Assembly (NCBI RefSeq): GCF_003369915.1
Contig: NC_046674.1
Location: 9,424,001 to 9,488,000 of the forward strand
Direction: 5' to 3'
Length of the DNA: 64,000 bases
DNA from: Drosophila miranda
Lineage: Eukaryota > Arthropoda > Insecta > Diptera > Drosophilidae
In this document: piece after piece, positions 26,327 to 58,924 of the stretch
Position numbering within the stretch: position 1 is the stretch's first letter
Layout of the letters: the number at the start of each line of letters is the position of its first letter
The notes under the pieces: generated by a model
Told to the model about the DNA's origin: nothing
Databases searched by the model: none
Seen by the model: only the letters and a program-made list of their open reading frames with translations
Made by a program: the position numbers and the translations under genes

Positions 26327-26545
26327 ATACCCTGGCAGAGGGTATTACGATTTTGAACAGAGATTTGGGAGCAAGCAAAGAAGTACATCTTTGAGGACAG
26401 AAAACAGAAATATCCTCCGTTTTTCCATTATTTAAAACTATCTTTACAGACTTTTCTTTCTATAAAAATCCCCCGAGATCTGATATCCAATATCTGCCAG
26501 AGAAACTATCAATCCCAATAAGGGCATTCAATACTTTGTTTCCCG
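26327..26545 (+). mobile_element. DINE-1/INE-1-like Helentron fragment
   Basis: It starts ATACCCTGGCAGAGGGTATT followed by ACGATTTTG, matching the characteristic 5' hairpin end of DINE-1/INE-1 elements (TATACCCTTGCAGAGGGTAT type). The 3' limit is unclear; I place it before the Helitron copy that begins at 26608. It is non-coding and degenerate. Confidence 0.5.
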
Positions 26546-26607
26546 AATTTACCCTTTCTTTCTTGTTTTGTTATGCGCTGCGATGTTCTCTCGTGGCTCT
26601 CTCTTTT

Positions 26608-27707
26608 TATACCCGATACTCAAAATGAGTATTGGGGTATATTAGATTTGTGGTAAAAGCGGATGTGTGTAACGTCCAGAAGGAATCGTTTCCGACCCTA
26701 TAAAGTATATATATTCTGGATCAGCATCAATAGCCGAGTCGATTGAGCCCTGTCTGTCTGTCCGTCCGTCCGTCTGTCCGTCCCCTTCAGCGCCTAGTGC
26801 TCAAAGACTATAAGAGCTAGAGCAACGATGTTTTGGATCCAGACTTCTGTGATATGTCACTGCTACAAAAATATTTCAAAACTTCGCCCCGCCCACTTCC
26901 GCCCCCACAAAGGACGAAAATCTGTGGCATCCACAATTTTAAAGATATGAGAAAACCAAAAACGTAGAATTGTAGAGAATGACCATATCTTTAAGACTGC
27001 GGAATCTGAATTGGATCGTATTATTATTATAGCCAGCATCAAGAAAACAATTTCATTTTTTCTCGCCCTGTCTCTCTCTAACACACACGTAGCATAGGCG
27101 GCTTTGCTTAGAGTAAAAAATTAGCGCCTAGATCTCAGAGACTACAAAAGCTAGAGCAACCAAATTTGGTATCCACACTCCTAATATATCGGACCGAGAC
27201 GAGTTTGTTTCAAAATTTCGCCACACCCCCTTCCGCCCCCGCAAAGGACGAAGATCTGGGGATATTCAAAAATCTCAGAGACTATTAAGGCTAGAGGAAC
27301 CAAATTTGGTATTCGCACTCCAGTTAGATCTTACTATAACACGTGTATCTCAAAATTTCGCCCCACCCCCTTCCGCCCACACAAAGAACGAAAATCTGTT
27401 GCATCCACAATATTGCACATTCGAGAAAACTAAAAACGCAGAATCATAGATAATGACCATATCTATCAGATTGCTGAATCTGGATCAGATCAGATCATTT
27501 TTATAGCCAATAGGAACAAAACAATTTGCAGTGGCTACGCAGCGCCCGACGTGACGCTCAGACTGATTTTCTGTCTCTCTCGCACGCACTCTTTGTCGTG
27601 TCGTTTAATATTAGCGGCGTCTGCCGGAGGAGAGTTATACTGACTTAGTATCGGGTATAACCGTAGAGTTGCGGTGTCCGCAGCAACTCACAACGTTCCC
27701 CCTCGTT
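26608..27707 (+). mobile_element. Non-autonomous Helitron/DINE-like element, copy 3
   Basis: Same family and orientation as the copies at 2392 and 3653, from TATACCCGATACTC to the hairpin GAGTTGC(27666)...GCAACTC(27689) and CCCCCTCGTT. It is slightly shorter in the internal TGTC/CGTC tract and more diverged in the middle (27080-27400). It lies in the predicted long first intron of the cyclase. GA-rich segments on its minus strand (TCTGTCTCTCTCGCACGCAC) resemble the type of sequence used by GAGA factor and the MSL complex. No protein is encoded. Confidence 0.8.
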
Positions 27708-29354
27708 AATATTCCATTTCCACATTCAATTTTTCAATTTTCGTTTTACAATTTTCCAATTTTTCTTTCCTCCAATTTTTTTCTCCCGTTTTTGGCTACA
27801 ACAAAACAATTTGTTTATAGCACGCGGCGCGTTGTGTTTTTGACATATTTATGCCGGTGGCCAGGCACTTGTATTTGTGTGTGCCACTACCCCTTGCCCG
27901 CCTCTTCTTCTGTGGCATACCCCCTTTTCCGCTTGCCACGCCTCCGCAAGATGTACTGGAAAAGTTTTTGCCGGCCGCCTCTGGCTAAAAACAAAAGCCG
28001 ACAAAAGGCCAAAGACGACGATGATGATGGTGATGGGGAAATACGAAGAGCCACGGATCCCTTGGAGCCAAGGAGCGACCTGTGCCTTGTGCCTGGCTTT
28101 AAGACTCAGAGTGGAAGTTTTTCCTCAGACCGCTTTTCTCGTTTTCTCCGCCTCTTATGGCGTTTCCTTTGCTGTTTTGGCTGTTGTTTTACTGTTGTCT
28201 GTGGCACAGTTTTACTGGGAATGCTAATCAAATGGGTCATATGGACTATGGGGAGAGGCTATCGGGAATTTCAAATATAATTTCGTTTATTTTGGACGAA
28301 AATTTCAGCAAATGAAATCAAATCCGATCCCTCAGTTTACGCCACTGTAATCTCCCCTTTGACTTCATCTTTTCTTATCTTTTTCTCTCTCTCTTCCGCT
28401 CCTCTCCTCTTCTACGAAGCATATTTTCTCCCTCCCATAAATATCAGATAAGCTCTCTCTCTCTCTTTCTCTTTCTGTATGCTCTTTTCCTCATTTGGTT
28501 TGCCTCCTTAAGTTTATTTTTATGGGCGAGAAGAGCATTAAAATTTCGCTTGATCGCAGATAATTTCTTTACAATTTCTTTTGCCTGCGTTTTGTTTCAT
28601 TCCAAAAATTTCAACAAACAATCTGAAGTCGGTCTCCTATACTCTTTTACTCTTTCCTGCACTCTCTCTCTCTCTCTCCCTCTCTACTGTCTTCGCTTCT
28701 GCTTTGGATTGGAGCCTCGCGTGTCTGGCGAGCATTTCGTGATACTCTTAAGTGGGCCGGCACCCCAAAAAAAGAAGAAAGCCCAAAAGCAAAGACAGAA
28801 AGAGAGTAGGAGTGGGATTGGGATTGGGAGCGGGAGTCCACACAAAAAGTAGATACCGTATATTTATTGGCAGCGTGTCAGTTTTCGGGAGTGGGTGAGT
28901 GGCAGGGGCTCTTTGTAACTGTATTTTTCGGCGGTGCGGTGCTGGAGATTTTGGGCTTTCACAAAATCGAATTTATTGTTTTAATGCCATTTTCTGTCGC
29001 TGTTGCTGCTGCTGCTGTCGAGCGCAAAAATTGGCAATTTGTTTAGAAATTAGCGCACTCTCTGACAGTCCTGTCGTTCATCCTCTCTCCCGTCTCCTGC
29101 CTTTGATACCCTTCCAGAGTAGGGTAATTAGGCATTTGAACACATGTTTGACCTTCTGCAGAGAGTCTCTTTGTATTGCCTCAGTTGGATCGGATCGCTG
29201 ATTCATTCAGTCAACATTTTGCTAATGGAAAGGATTGGATATTTAAAGTCTTCGGCACCCGAAGCTACTCTTTCATTTTTTTTTTATCATGTAAAATGAA
29301 AATCAATTTCTTCTTCATTTTCCCCCATTTTTTTTGGTGTTTTTATCGTTTCAG
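27708..29354. other. Intron sequence upstream of first coding exon
   Basis: A 203-codon plus-strand frame (27669-28280) starts inside the Helitron and has no recognisable domain; I treat it as chance. CT microsatellites lie at 28455-28475 and 28660-28685, and a DINE-1-like ATACCC...GGGTAA stub at 29106. The acceptor TTTTATCGTTTCAG ends at 29354. Confidence 0.45.
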
Positions 29355-29370
29355 CCAAACCTACACCGCC

Positions 29371-51063
<21,693 letters not shown>

Positions 51064-52760
51064 GGGATGGATGGATGGGATGCCCGGCCAATCATGTAAA
51101 TATGTACAAAAGCGCAGGCCCAAAGCTGACAGCTAGAGATACTCGTAGAAATGTGTTTTTTTTTTTGTAGGTTGATTGGGATGCCACTTCAGCATTGGCC
51201 CCCCACCCACACCCCTTTTGCCCACTCGATATGTATGATCTCGCATTTAATGTAGCTTTACGTGTTGTCCCTCAGTTAGTGTTTCATTCAGGCATGTCAT
51301 TCAATGAAAAAGAGAGCTAAAGAGTTTAGAGCTTAGCCCGCAACGTTTTCATATCACAGACAAAAACCAAAGTACGAAAGCAGAGTGAAACTGCACTGCA
51401 ACGGGGTACCAAAGAGAGTGGCACTAGGTGTTGGGATCGTTAGTTATCTTAACCGATAGGTTGTAAGCAGTAGAAGTGGAAGAGTAGGAGTCGCTAAGTA
51501 GGTGTGTAAGGCTCCTAAGTACTACATGAATGTACGGCAACCGACGGCCCTCAGAGCGCAGCTAATATCGCACCCCAGTCCCATGGGAATCGAATCCATT
51601 GGGTAAGTGTGCAGAACAAATCGAATTTAATGTTTATTATAGCGAGTATGAAACGAAAGATTAACTATTGAATAAGGTGGGAAATGCATTGCAAACACGT
51701 TTCAGAGTCGCTTCCAACACGATTCGTGGTCAAACGATACCGAAAGTAGCAAAGGCAAAATACGTACATAATCTGTTTGAACCTATGACCTTTAACCGAT
51801 AGTAAACCGTACCATATCTCTTTTAAATTCAAATGCATTCCCCACGCAGTACATTTTTCTCGCTTTAAAGTTTATGGACAGTCCCCCCCCCCCCCCCATC
51901 CGAGAATCGAATGGAAATATTTTCCAGCGATAACCATATCGAAAGCTAGTGTCTAACTGTCTTCTATCAAATATATAGTATATATCTTTCGGGATTGTCC
52001 ATGGATGCCGCTCTCTCTCTCTCTCTCGTCATTTAAGCGAAAACTCTGTCAATTGAAAAATCCAAACAGAATAACTACTATTTTTAATTGCTGCGCAAAT
52101 GATAATTATGCAAAAACCTTATGCCCTACGATAAATGTAAATCCAAAGAGTATCAAATACGAATAACTAGAGCGTTAATTGCCGTAAAGTAAATCCAAAT
52201 CGTTTTAAGTGTGCGTTAAATGTGTTTCGATGTCTGTACGTATAGTATACTCTATATACTATATATATATACATATATACTATATACTATTGTATGTCTC
52301 AATGTTGCTGAAAGCATCCCTCACACACTTTAAAGTTTATGAGCAAAATACATATTTATAATATTTATGAGTAAAGTAAACCAACAAAAAATTCTCGCTG
52401 TGATTTCTATGAAAAAAACGAACGTAAGGATGCATAAATTATTTGATAAACTTATTTTTTTGTTACTTAGTTTTAACTCGAAACTCGAAAAAACGAATTC
52501 CCTCTGGGACACTTTTGACTCTAGCTCTAGCTGCAGCTCCAGCTACGAACTACATATAATTTAACTAAGTGCAAAGTATCCTACTATATAGTTTATACAG
52601 ATTCAGATACAGCTACAGCTACAGCTACATATATATATGTACTTATGTGTGCGTGCGTTGATTAGCTTTGATGTTCAGTTTAATGTTGATATATATATTA
52701 CAGAGTCAGGTTAAGTCAATGTCAATGTAAATGTGTTAATAAATGCATTTGGGAAAACTA
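51064..52760 (+). other. Ac78C: Predicted Ac78C 3' UTR
   Basis: About 1.7 kb of AU-rich, non-coding sequence from the stop codon to the first clear AATAAA (52738-52743). It holds a 15-nt poly-C run (51883-51897), a CT microsatellite (52011-52027), TATA-rich stretches and CAGCTA repeats (52600-52630). Length and poly(A) choice are inferred. Confidence 0.5.
52738..52743 (+). terminator. Ac78C: Poly(A) signal AATAAA, probably Ac78C
   Basis: The first canonical AATAAA downstream of the cyclase stop codon, just 73 bp before the scarlet stop codon on the other strand. Confidence 0.5.
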
Positions 52761-52779
52761 AACGAGTATATGGAAACTG

Positions 52780-52785
52780 TTTATT
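52780..52785 (-). terminator. st: Poly(A) signal AATAAA of scarlet
   Basis: AATAAA on the minus strand 31 nt after the scarlet TGA, giving a very short 3' UTR of ~45-60 nt. It lies 37 bp from the opposing cyclase signal. Confidence 0.6.
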
Positions 52786-52815
52786 GGATCATTCATTCTA
52801 TTTACAGCAAACGAT

Positions 52816-55416
52816 TCACACCTTCCTTGCGCGCCGCCACAAGCAGTAGTAGCCCAAGAGGTGGAAGCCAAAGAAGAGACCCACCAGCGCCAGCAGATTG
52901 CGGGCGACATTATCCTCATTGAAGCTGTACTTGTCGAGGACATCCTGGCCGGTGTGGAAACAGGGCAGATCGGCACTCTCCTCAAAGCAGGCTGCCGGAA
53001 GAATGGATTTGGTGATAAGGGTGACCCCAAAAAATCGAAATTAATGATTCCACTTACTGATGTTCTGCACTCCTGACCACTGGGCAATAGTCATGGTCTC
53101 GTTAGCGTACAGCATCCAGGAGAGAAACTGCGTCCACCAAAAGGCCACTGGTAGTGAGCTATAAACGAGAAAGAATCCCATTAAAGTCGGGGTCACCACA
53201 GGAATGGGAATTGCTTGCCTAATTTGTATAAAGATGCCTGATGTAATCATGAATATGTAATCGAGTGGCACCAGATAGGCCATTGCCAGCGGGACCGAGT
53301 TGAAGGCGGTGGAGAAGAAGCAACCGCAGGCGGTGGCCACATTCATCACGAGAACCACACAAATGGCGGTGATCCCGAAGGCATAGAAGGTCGACCTCAG
53401 ACCCGTCAGCCAGTAGCAGATGGTGACAAAGAGAAACGGTTCGATTATCATACCAGGAAGCTGTTAATCCGGACAAGAAAATTAAACAATTATATGCAAT
53501 GACAGGGAATACCATTCGAAAACTCACCAATGCCAGAATATTGGCTATATAATATTGAGCCGCGGAGTACAAACCCGAGCGGGTTTCCCTCATAAATAGG
53601 GGAAATCCCTGGGGGAAGAGATTCAGCACGGAGTACATTGGATGGTAGGTGTTCTCGGATATCATGATGAACACTGCGCCTTGGACAGCCTGCACGCCAA
53701 GCTGATTCGGCACCGTAGTGCCAGCAAAGCAAGCGCCAATGATGAAGGCCATGGCAATCTTCTGGACGAAGCGCATCCACTGGATGGTGGGATCCCGGAA
53801 GAGCGTCAGCGTGGCCCTTAGCCAGACCACATGAAAGCGCTTGTACCAGGGCACGCCCCGGAAGGATTCCACCTCCGTATCGTACGGAAAATTGCCCGTC
53901 TGCGCCATGTGGATCTCCAGATTGACGAGCATGTCGCGCTGCTTGGCCGCCGAGCTGACGGCAAACTGATCGCACAGATGCTGCGCCGATCGCTGGGAGG
54001 CTTGCTCGTAGCCGGGATCCGTGGCCAGGACACCTATGAGGAAGTCGGCTGGATTGTAGGCCTCGGGGCAGTAGTAGCCATGATTGGCAAAGAAGCTGAG
54101 GGCGTGCTGGGGCGAGCCCGTGAAGGCCACACGGCCGTCGGCCAGGAGCATCACGTTATTGAAGTTGTCGAAAAGCTGGGAGCTCGGCTGGTGGATGGTG
54201 CACAGGATCGTGGTGCCCTTCTGGGCCAGCTCGTACAGCGTTGCCACCAGCTGCTGGGCACTGAAGGAGTCCAGGCCGGTGGTGGGCTCATCGCAGAACA
54301 GAATCACCGGATTGTTGAGTAGCTCCACGGCAAACGCCAGACGTTTGCGTTCCCCTCCGGAGAGTACCTTCTTGTCATCGCCGCTGCCTATGCGGGTCTG
54401 TGCAGCCGATAGGAGTCCAGTGCGTTCCAGCAGCTCATTGATGATGAGGCGACGTTCCTCCCTGGACACACGCCGATCCAGGCGAAGATGGGCCTTTGAG
54501 AAGAGGGAGAAGATCTCTATATATATCTCAAAAGATAATCAATCCTCGGATTAGAGCTCTCACCATAAAGTTGAGATGCTCAAGTACCGTGAGCGAACCG
54601 ATGAAGAGATCATCCTGGTAGACATAGCCACTGATGCGGTGCATGAATGGCCCTATGCGCCGGCCGTTTATCAGTATGTCGCCTTGAACCACAGTACCGG
54701 CTGCAGGGCAGATTCCAACCAGATTCCACCAACCAAGATCCAAAGCAAAGGTAGATCTTATCTTATCTTATCGAAACTACTACGTACTACTACTTACCGG
54801 GCTGTCGAAAGGCAAGTGTTGACATAAGGGTTGTCTTCCCAGAACCGCTGTGAATGGGAGGGTGGTGCGGGTGATGATGAACGATAGTGAGACAAACCAG
54901 TTTGAGATCCACAAGAGATCTTGTTGCTTATCAGTAGTCATTATCATGACATACTTAACAAATATTTTGGGCCTAATCAGGCTGCTAGTTTCCGCTTGAG
55001 TGCATTGGCACTGAAGTTGGAGCCGGAGCAGCCAGTATCGATTACTTACTCAACAATCCAATCTATGCTAATGCAACTCACCTTGAGCCCATGAGGGCCA
55101 TGAGGGTGCCTGGTTGAATGGCCCCCGTAGAGTTATTGATGATCCGTTTCATGCCACGTCCAGATCCACCCACGTTGGTGTAGACACACAGATCCCGCCA
55201 CACTAGCGTGGCGCCCTGCTCGGTGGGGGACCACTTGCTGTAGCTTCTGAGGGGCAGACTCCGCTCAGAGCTGTTGCGCTTCGAGAGCTTTGGGGTGCTG
55301 TCCAGGCTGGGGATCTCACTGTTGCTTGTGGCCACTGGCACCACGAGCTGCAGCTCGTGCTCCTCCGGCGGCGGTCCGCTCTCCACATGGATGAGCTTGC
55401 TATCTGAATCGGACAT
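52816..55416 (-). CDS. st: scarlet, ABCG-type eye pigment half-transporter
   Basis: ATP-binding cassette half-transporter that pairs with White on pigment granules to import tryptophan-derived ommochrome precursors (family knowledge). Seven exons, minus strand: 55416-55082, 54847-54798, 54700-54564, 54493-53528, 53460-53219, 53158-53058, 52991-52816. They join to 669 codons (668 aa), close to the 666 aa I recall for D. melanogaster. Motifs: Walker A G110-SSGSGKTT, signature [11 protein letters not shown] from 218, Walker [14 protein letters not shown] with D242/E243, H-loop CTIHQPSS, then a C-terminal six-helix domain ending LWRRARKV. Intron 5 (53159-53218) uses a GC donor (AG|GCAAGC). The start MSDSDSK matches the known protein; an in-frame ATG 84 nt upstream (55500) is probably not used. 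All catalytic residues are intact, so the gene looks functional. Confidence 0.95.
53159..53218 (-). other. st: GC-AG intron of scarlet, 60 nt and stop-free
   Basis: The donor is AG|GCAAGC, the usual context of GC introns, and the acceptor is TTTATAG. Removal gives [13 protein letters not shown], matching the remembered D. melanogaster [13 protein letters not shown]. The intron is a multiple of three and has no in-frame stop, so retention would add 20 residues in the extracellular/luminal loop. Confidence 0.8.
54848..55081. other. st: scarlet intron 1
   Basis: 234-nt intron interrupting the Walker A coding sequence (AG|C of the second Ser), with a GTGAGT donor and CACAG acceptor. No further feature. 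Confidence 0.8.
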
Positions 55417-56229
55417 AATCTCTTTGGCTTTAGATAACCTTAATCCTGAGCGGGTGTTTGCGTTTCTCTCGAACCGAAGCGCGCGACAGCTGGGCATCAA
55501 CTAAAGTACAACTACAGCCAGCCAGACCGAGAAGTCCACCCCAGCACCAGCACTAGCACCAGCAGCAGCAGCAGTTGGCAATGCAAATAGAGCTCCACAA
55601 TCTTTAGGGTGGCCCTGACAGCAGTCAGCATTTGATCGTCTTGCAGTCCACCGCCAGCTGGCGAAGCAGCCGACTTAGGCAGCGTCTCCGATTACCATTG
55701 CCATCAGCAGCAGCAGCAGCAGCAACCAGTCCCGGCCAAGTCAAGCCATTTGGGAAGCCCCGCAAGCCAGAGACAGCAGTGCAGCCAAGCAGCAATCGGG
55801 AAACCGCTGGAGCCGCGGCAGGAATGCCACTACGCCACATCGGTGGGGTTGGATTCTCGTCTTTGTTTTGCTCGGCACTTTCGCACTCATCTGCCAAAAG
55901 AGAACTGACAAATTGATTCAGTAATAAATGAAAAGCTCCCTAGCAACACCTATTCCAACACCTCGTCGGATTTAATTACAGTTAAAGTCGTGTACCATTA
56001 TGTACACCCAACCCTAGTCTTTTCTGTTTATCTATTGATATTTCCTAAAATGCATGTAGAATTGCCAATTAGCGTTTCTCGCTCATAAATCATTCAATTT
56101 ATTATTTGTATATATGTAGTTATTTGAATTGAATTGATCAAGGCGTTGGGTCGTCCTGGTCACGAGCCGGGCGTTGGCCCCCGAGAGAAGCGAGTGCGCA
56201 TGGGGCTTACTTATAATATTTAAATATGG
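55417..56229. other. scarlet upstream region
   Basis: 5' UTR and promoter of scarlet on the minus strand are expected here, but no clear TATA/Inr is seen. CAG repeats occur at 55557-55575 and 55706-55725. A 90-94 codon frame pair (55625-55916) overlaps the second CAG tract on both strands and is judged chance. Confidence 0.4.
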
Positions 56230-56735
56230 CATATTTTTGGCCCGATCACGAAAAGACATGCCGCGCCTCAATCGGCTGCCGTATAGCAGAGATATAGCGT
56301 ACAGAAGAAACCAGTATTTTAATGACAAGCAAATTCAAATCTTCGGAAGGCTATATCTCAGATAAATAAGGGCAGGACCAACTGTCCCAGGATCGCGAGA
56401 ATCCAGACTGTCGAACGGCATCAAAATCTCGACCTCGAAAATGAGGCCGATTTTTGGCAAATTTAATGATGTAACCATCATGATTTTTTGCGAAAATCGT
56501 GGAAAAATGGATGTCCCTTTTTCCGATGGCAGTCGATTGGCAGGACTCTCCCCATCACGAAAACACATGCCGCGTCCCGATCGGCCGCTGCGTAACAGAG
56601 ATATAGCGTGCAGAAGAAACCAGTATTTTAATGACTGGATCCAGGATCCAGACTGTCGAACGGCATAAAAATCTCGACTACGAAAATGAGGCCGATTTTT
56701 GGCAGTTTTGCTTGATTGTTTTCTCCGCTATTTGT
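56230..56735. repeat. ~330-bp tandem repeat, left block
   Basis: About one and a half units of a repeat with recognisable phrases: CATGCCGCG, GAGATATAGCG, AGAAACCAGTATTTTAATGA, CCAGACTGTCGAACGGCAT, AAAATGAGGCCGATTTTTGG, GAAAATCGTGGAAAAATGG. The same unit recurs in the same orientation at 58925-59755. No transposase is seen; it could be a satellite, or the internal tandem repeat of a transposable element. Confidence 0.8.
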
Positions 56736-56749
56736 GGCCCGATCAGTGT

Positions 56750-57490
56750 CGTCAGTATACGATTGTGGATACGATATCTTCCTTCACAGAGCACTTATTT
56801 ACCCTACGCTTTGCCACAAACCGAGTCGTATGCGACTTCCCCCGGCAAAAGGCGTCCTATCCAAGCATTACCGAGGCGTATTCGAGACAGACCGAGTCCA
56901 ATCCCAGCCAGACAGAAGCGCACCCCTTCAAAGAGCCGAACCAAACAAGATATCGTCATCCTTCGACCTGGCCATCAACAACAAGGACTTTGACTATGGC
57001 AACCGAGGAAGGAGCTACGCGGTCTAGACTCTGGATGATCTCGTTGTTGTTAGGTTTAAGGATATGTATACATATATAGTCAATATATTTAGATAGTAGA
57101 TACAAATATTTTCCACTTGTTTATTTATCTATCCTAGGCTAAGCTATGATGAATAAAACTATTGAAAAATAATCCTTGCTTTATCCTGTTTCGGGGAATC
57201 TATCCCGATTAAAAAAAGGCGGGCACAACCAGATCGGTGCGCAAATAGCGCAGAAAACGAAATATTTGTGATTGGGGAAAATGTCCTTAATCCTTGATAA
57301 GGACTATATAAAATCAGGGACATTTTTACGACCACAGGAAGCCGTCGCATACCCAGATCGGCCCACAAATAGCCGAGAAAACTAAATATGTATGGTTCGG
57401 GTTGTTGGAGTCCTTACCGAAGGATCAAGGATATTTTTCTGATCATGGCGAGCCATGGCACGCCCCGATCGGGCCACAAATAAGGGAGAA
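56750..57490 (+). repeat. Large inverted repeat, left arm
   Basis: The sequence reappears in reverse complement at 58040-58655 with indels and substitutions. Shared blocks include CAAAGAGCCGAACCAAACAA, GGACTTTGAC.ATGGCAACC, CCACTTGTTTATTTAT and GGCGAGCCATGGCACG. Part of the arm (56930-57027) looks coding: AINNKDFDYGNRGRSYA is preserved as AINHKDFDFGNQGRGYA in the other arm. It may be a duplicated gene fragment or part of a foldback-like element. Confidence 0.75.
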
Positions 57491-58039
57491 AACAAGATGT
57501 ATACCTCTGGAGCAAATATCCTTGATCCTTGGTTCCTGCTAAGGACTCCATCGAATCAGGGACAATTTTCCGATCACAGGACGCCGTCGCACGCTGAGTT
57601 CGGGCCACAAATAACGGAGAAAAAAACAACAGTTGTTGTTGTCAATTGTTGTACAACAACAACTTTCAAATTGCGACAGCTAAAATGGAGAAAAACGAGA
57701 ATTTGAAATCTGGGATACCAGGCGAGCAGAAATCAGCTGAAGGTCGCTGGGTTTTTTAATTTTCTTTTAATTATATTTTTCCGTTTTTTCATATATTCTT
57801 TGGCCGCTCAAAATGGTCCAAAGCAAGAATTTCAGATCTGGGATACCAGGCCAACAGAAATCAGCAGAAGATCGCTGTTTTCTTTTTTAATTTTAAGCAG
57901 AAACAATACAAATCAAAAATAATAATTATACAATACAAATCAACAATAGTAATAATTCAATAAAAATCAAAAATAATAATTATACGATAAAAATCAGACA
58001 TAATCATTATTTAATAAAAATAAATATATACATATCTTG
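57491..58039. repeat. Centre of inverted repeat, with short tandem duplication
   Basis: AT-rich spacer containing two copies of a ~120-bp unit (57695-57770 and 57825-57895) sharing TCTGGGATACCAGGC and CAGAAATCAGC. Related sequence also occurs at 61850-61930. Runs of AATACAA/AATCAAAAATAATAA follow. Confidence 0.65.
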
Positions 58040-58655
58040 TTTTCCCCCTTATTGTGGCCCGATCGGGACGTGCCATGGCTCGCCATGATCAGAAAAATAT
58101 CCTTGATCCTTCGAAAAGGACTCCAACAGCCCAAACCATACATATTTAGTTTTCTCGGCTATTTGTGGGCCGATCTGGGTATGCGATGACTTCCTGTAAT
58201 CGAAAAAATTTCCCTGATTTAATGGAGTCCTTATCAAGGATTAAGGACATTTTCCCCAGTCAAAAATATTCAGTTTTCTCTGCTATTTATGAACCGATAG
58301 TTTCCCCAAAACAAGAAACAGCGAGGATGAATTTTCAATAGTTTTATTAATCATAATTTAGCTTAGTATAAATAAATGAACAAGTGGAAAACATTTGTAT
58401 CTGTCTTAAACGTATCATATAGTAGCCCGCGTAGCCCCTCCCTTGGTTGCCAAAGTCAAAGTCCTTGTGGTTGATGGCCAGGAAGGATCGAAGGATGACG
58501 ATAGCTTGTTTGGTTCAGCTCTTTGAAGGGGTGCGCTTCGGTGTGCTTCTGGCTGGGATACTTTGATGGGATACGCCTCGGCTTGTGGCACAGCGTAGGT
58601 GAAGGACGATATATTTTAAAATATATCCACAATTATATACTGAAGCTGAAGCCCA
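58040..58655 (-). repeat. Large inverted repeat, right arm
   Basis: Reverse complement of 56750-57490, somewhat shortened. On the minus strand it keeps TYAVPQAEAYPIKV-like and FLAINHKDFDFGNQGRGYA readings in different frames, suggesting decay of a formerly coding sequence. Exact borders need alignment. Confidence 0.75.
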
Positions 58656-58870
58656 GCGTTTGATTCGGCGTCGTATGAATGAGGGGGTTGCTGACATTAT
58701 TTCCAGTGGCATCAGCCAGTGGCTGCCACAGTCCAGCCAGGAGCACATCCCTAGGACCTCCCGAGAGGACGAGGACGGCGGAATCACCCGCTAATGAGGC
58801 ACCGACGGAGGAATCATGTCCCGACGATGAGCCGGAAGACCAACAAGCTGATGCCCCAGGTAAACAATGG
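58640..58870 (+). pseudogene. Coding-like fragment, probable gene remnant
   Basis: The plus strand reads RRRMNEGVADIISSGISQWL then a stop at 58792-58794. After a frame change it continues as a Glu/Asp/Pro-rich frame (APTEESCPDDEPEDQQADAP) up to a possible donor (CAG|GTAAAC at 58860). The biased composition and codon use look like an eroded exon. I cannot identify the parent with confidence. Confidence 0.35.
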
Positions 58871-58924
58871 TGGGCAAATCGGTGACCAAGGGCTCGCAAG
58901 AGGTATTCCTGCTAAAATGAAAGG

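Noticed and set aside
27669..28280. 203-codon plus-strand ORF
   Set aside because: Starts inside the Helitron end, has Phe/Ser/Cys-rich composition from pyrimidine tracts, and has no recognisable family.
55417..55500. Longer scarlet start (MMPSC...)
   Set aside because: The known scarlet N-terminus MSDSDSK begins at 55416; the extension has no family support.
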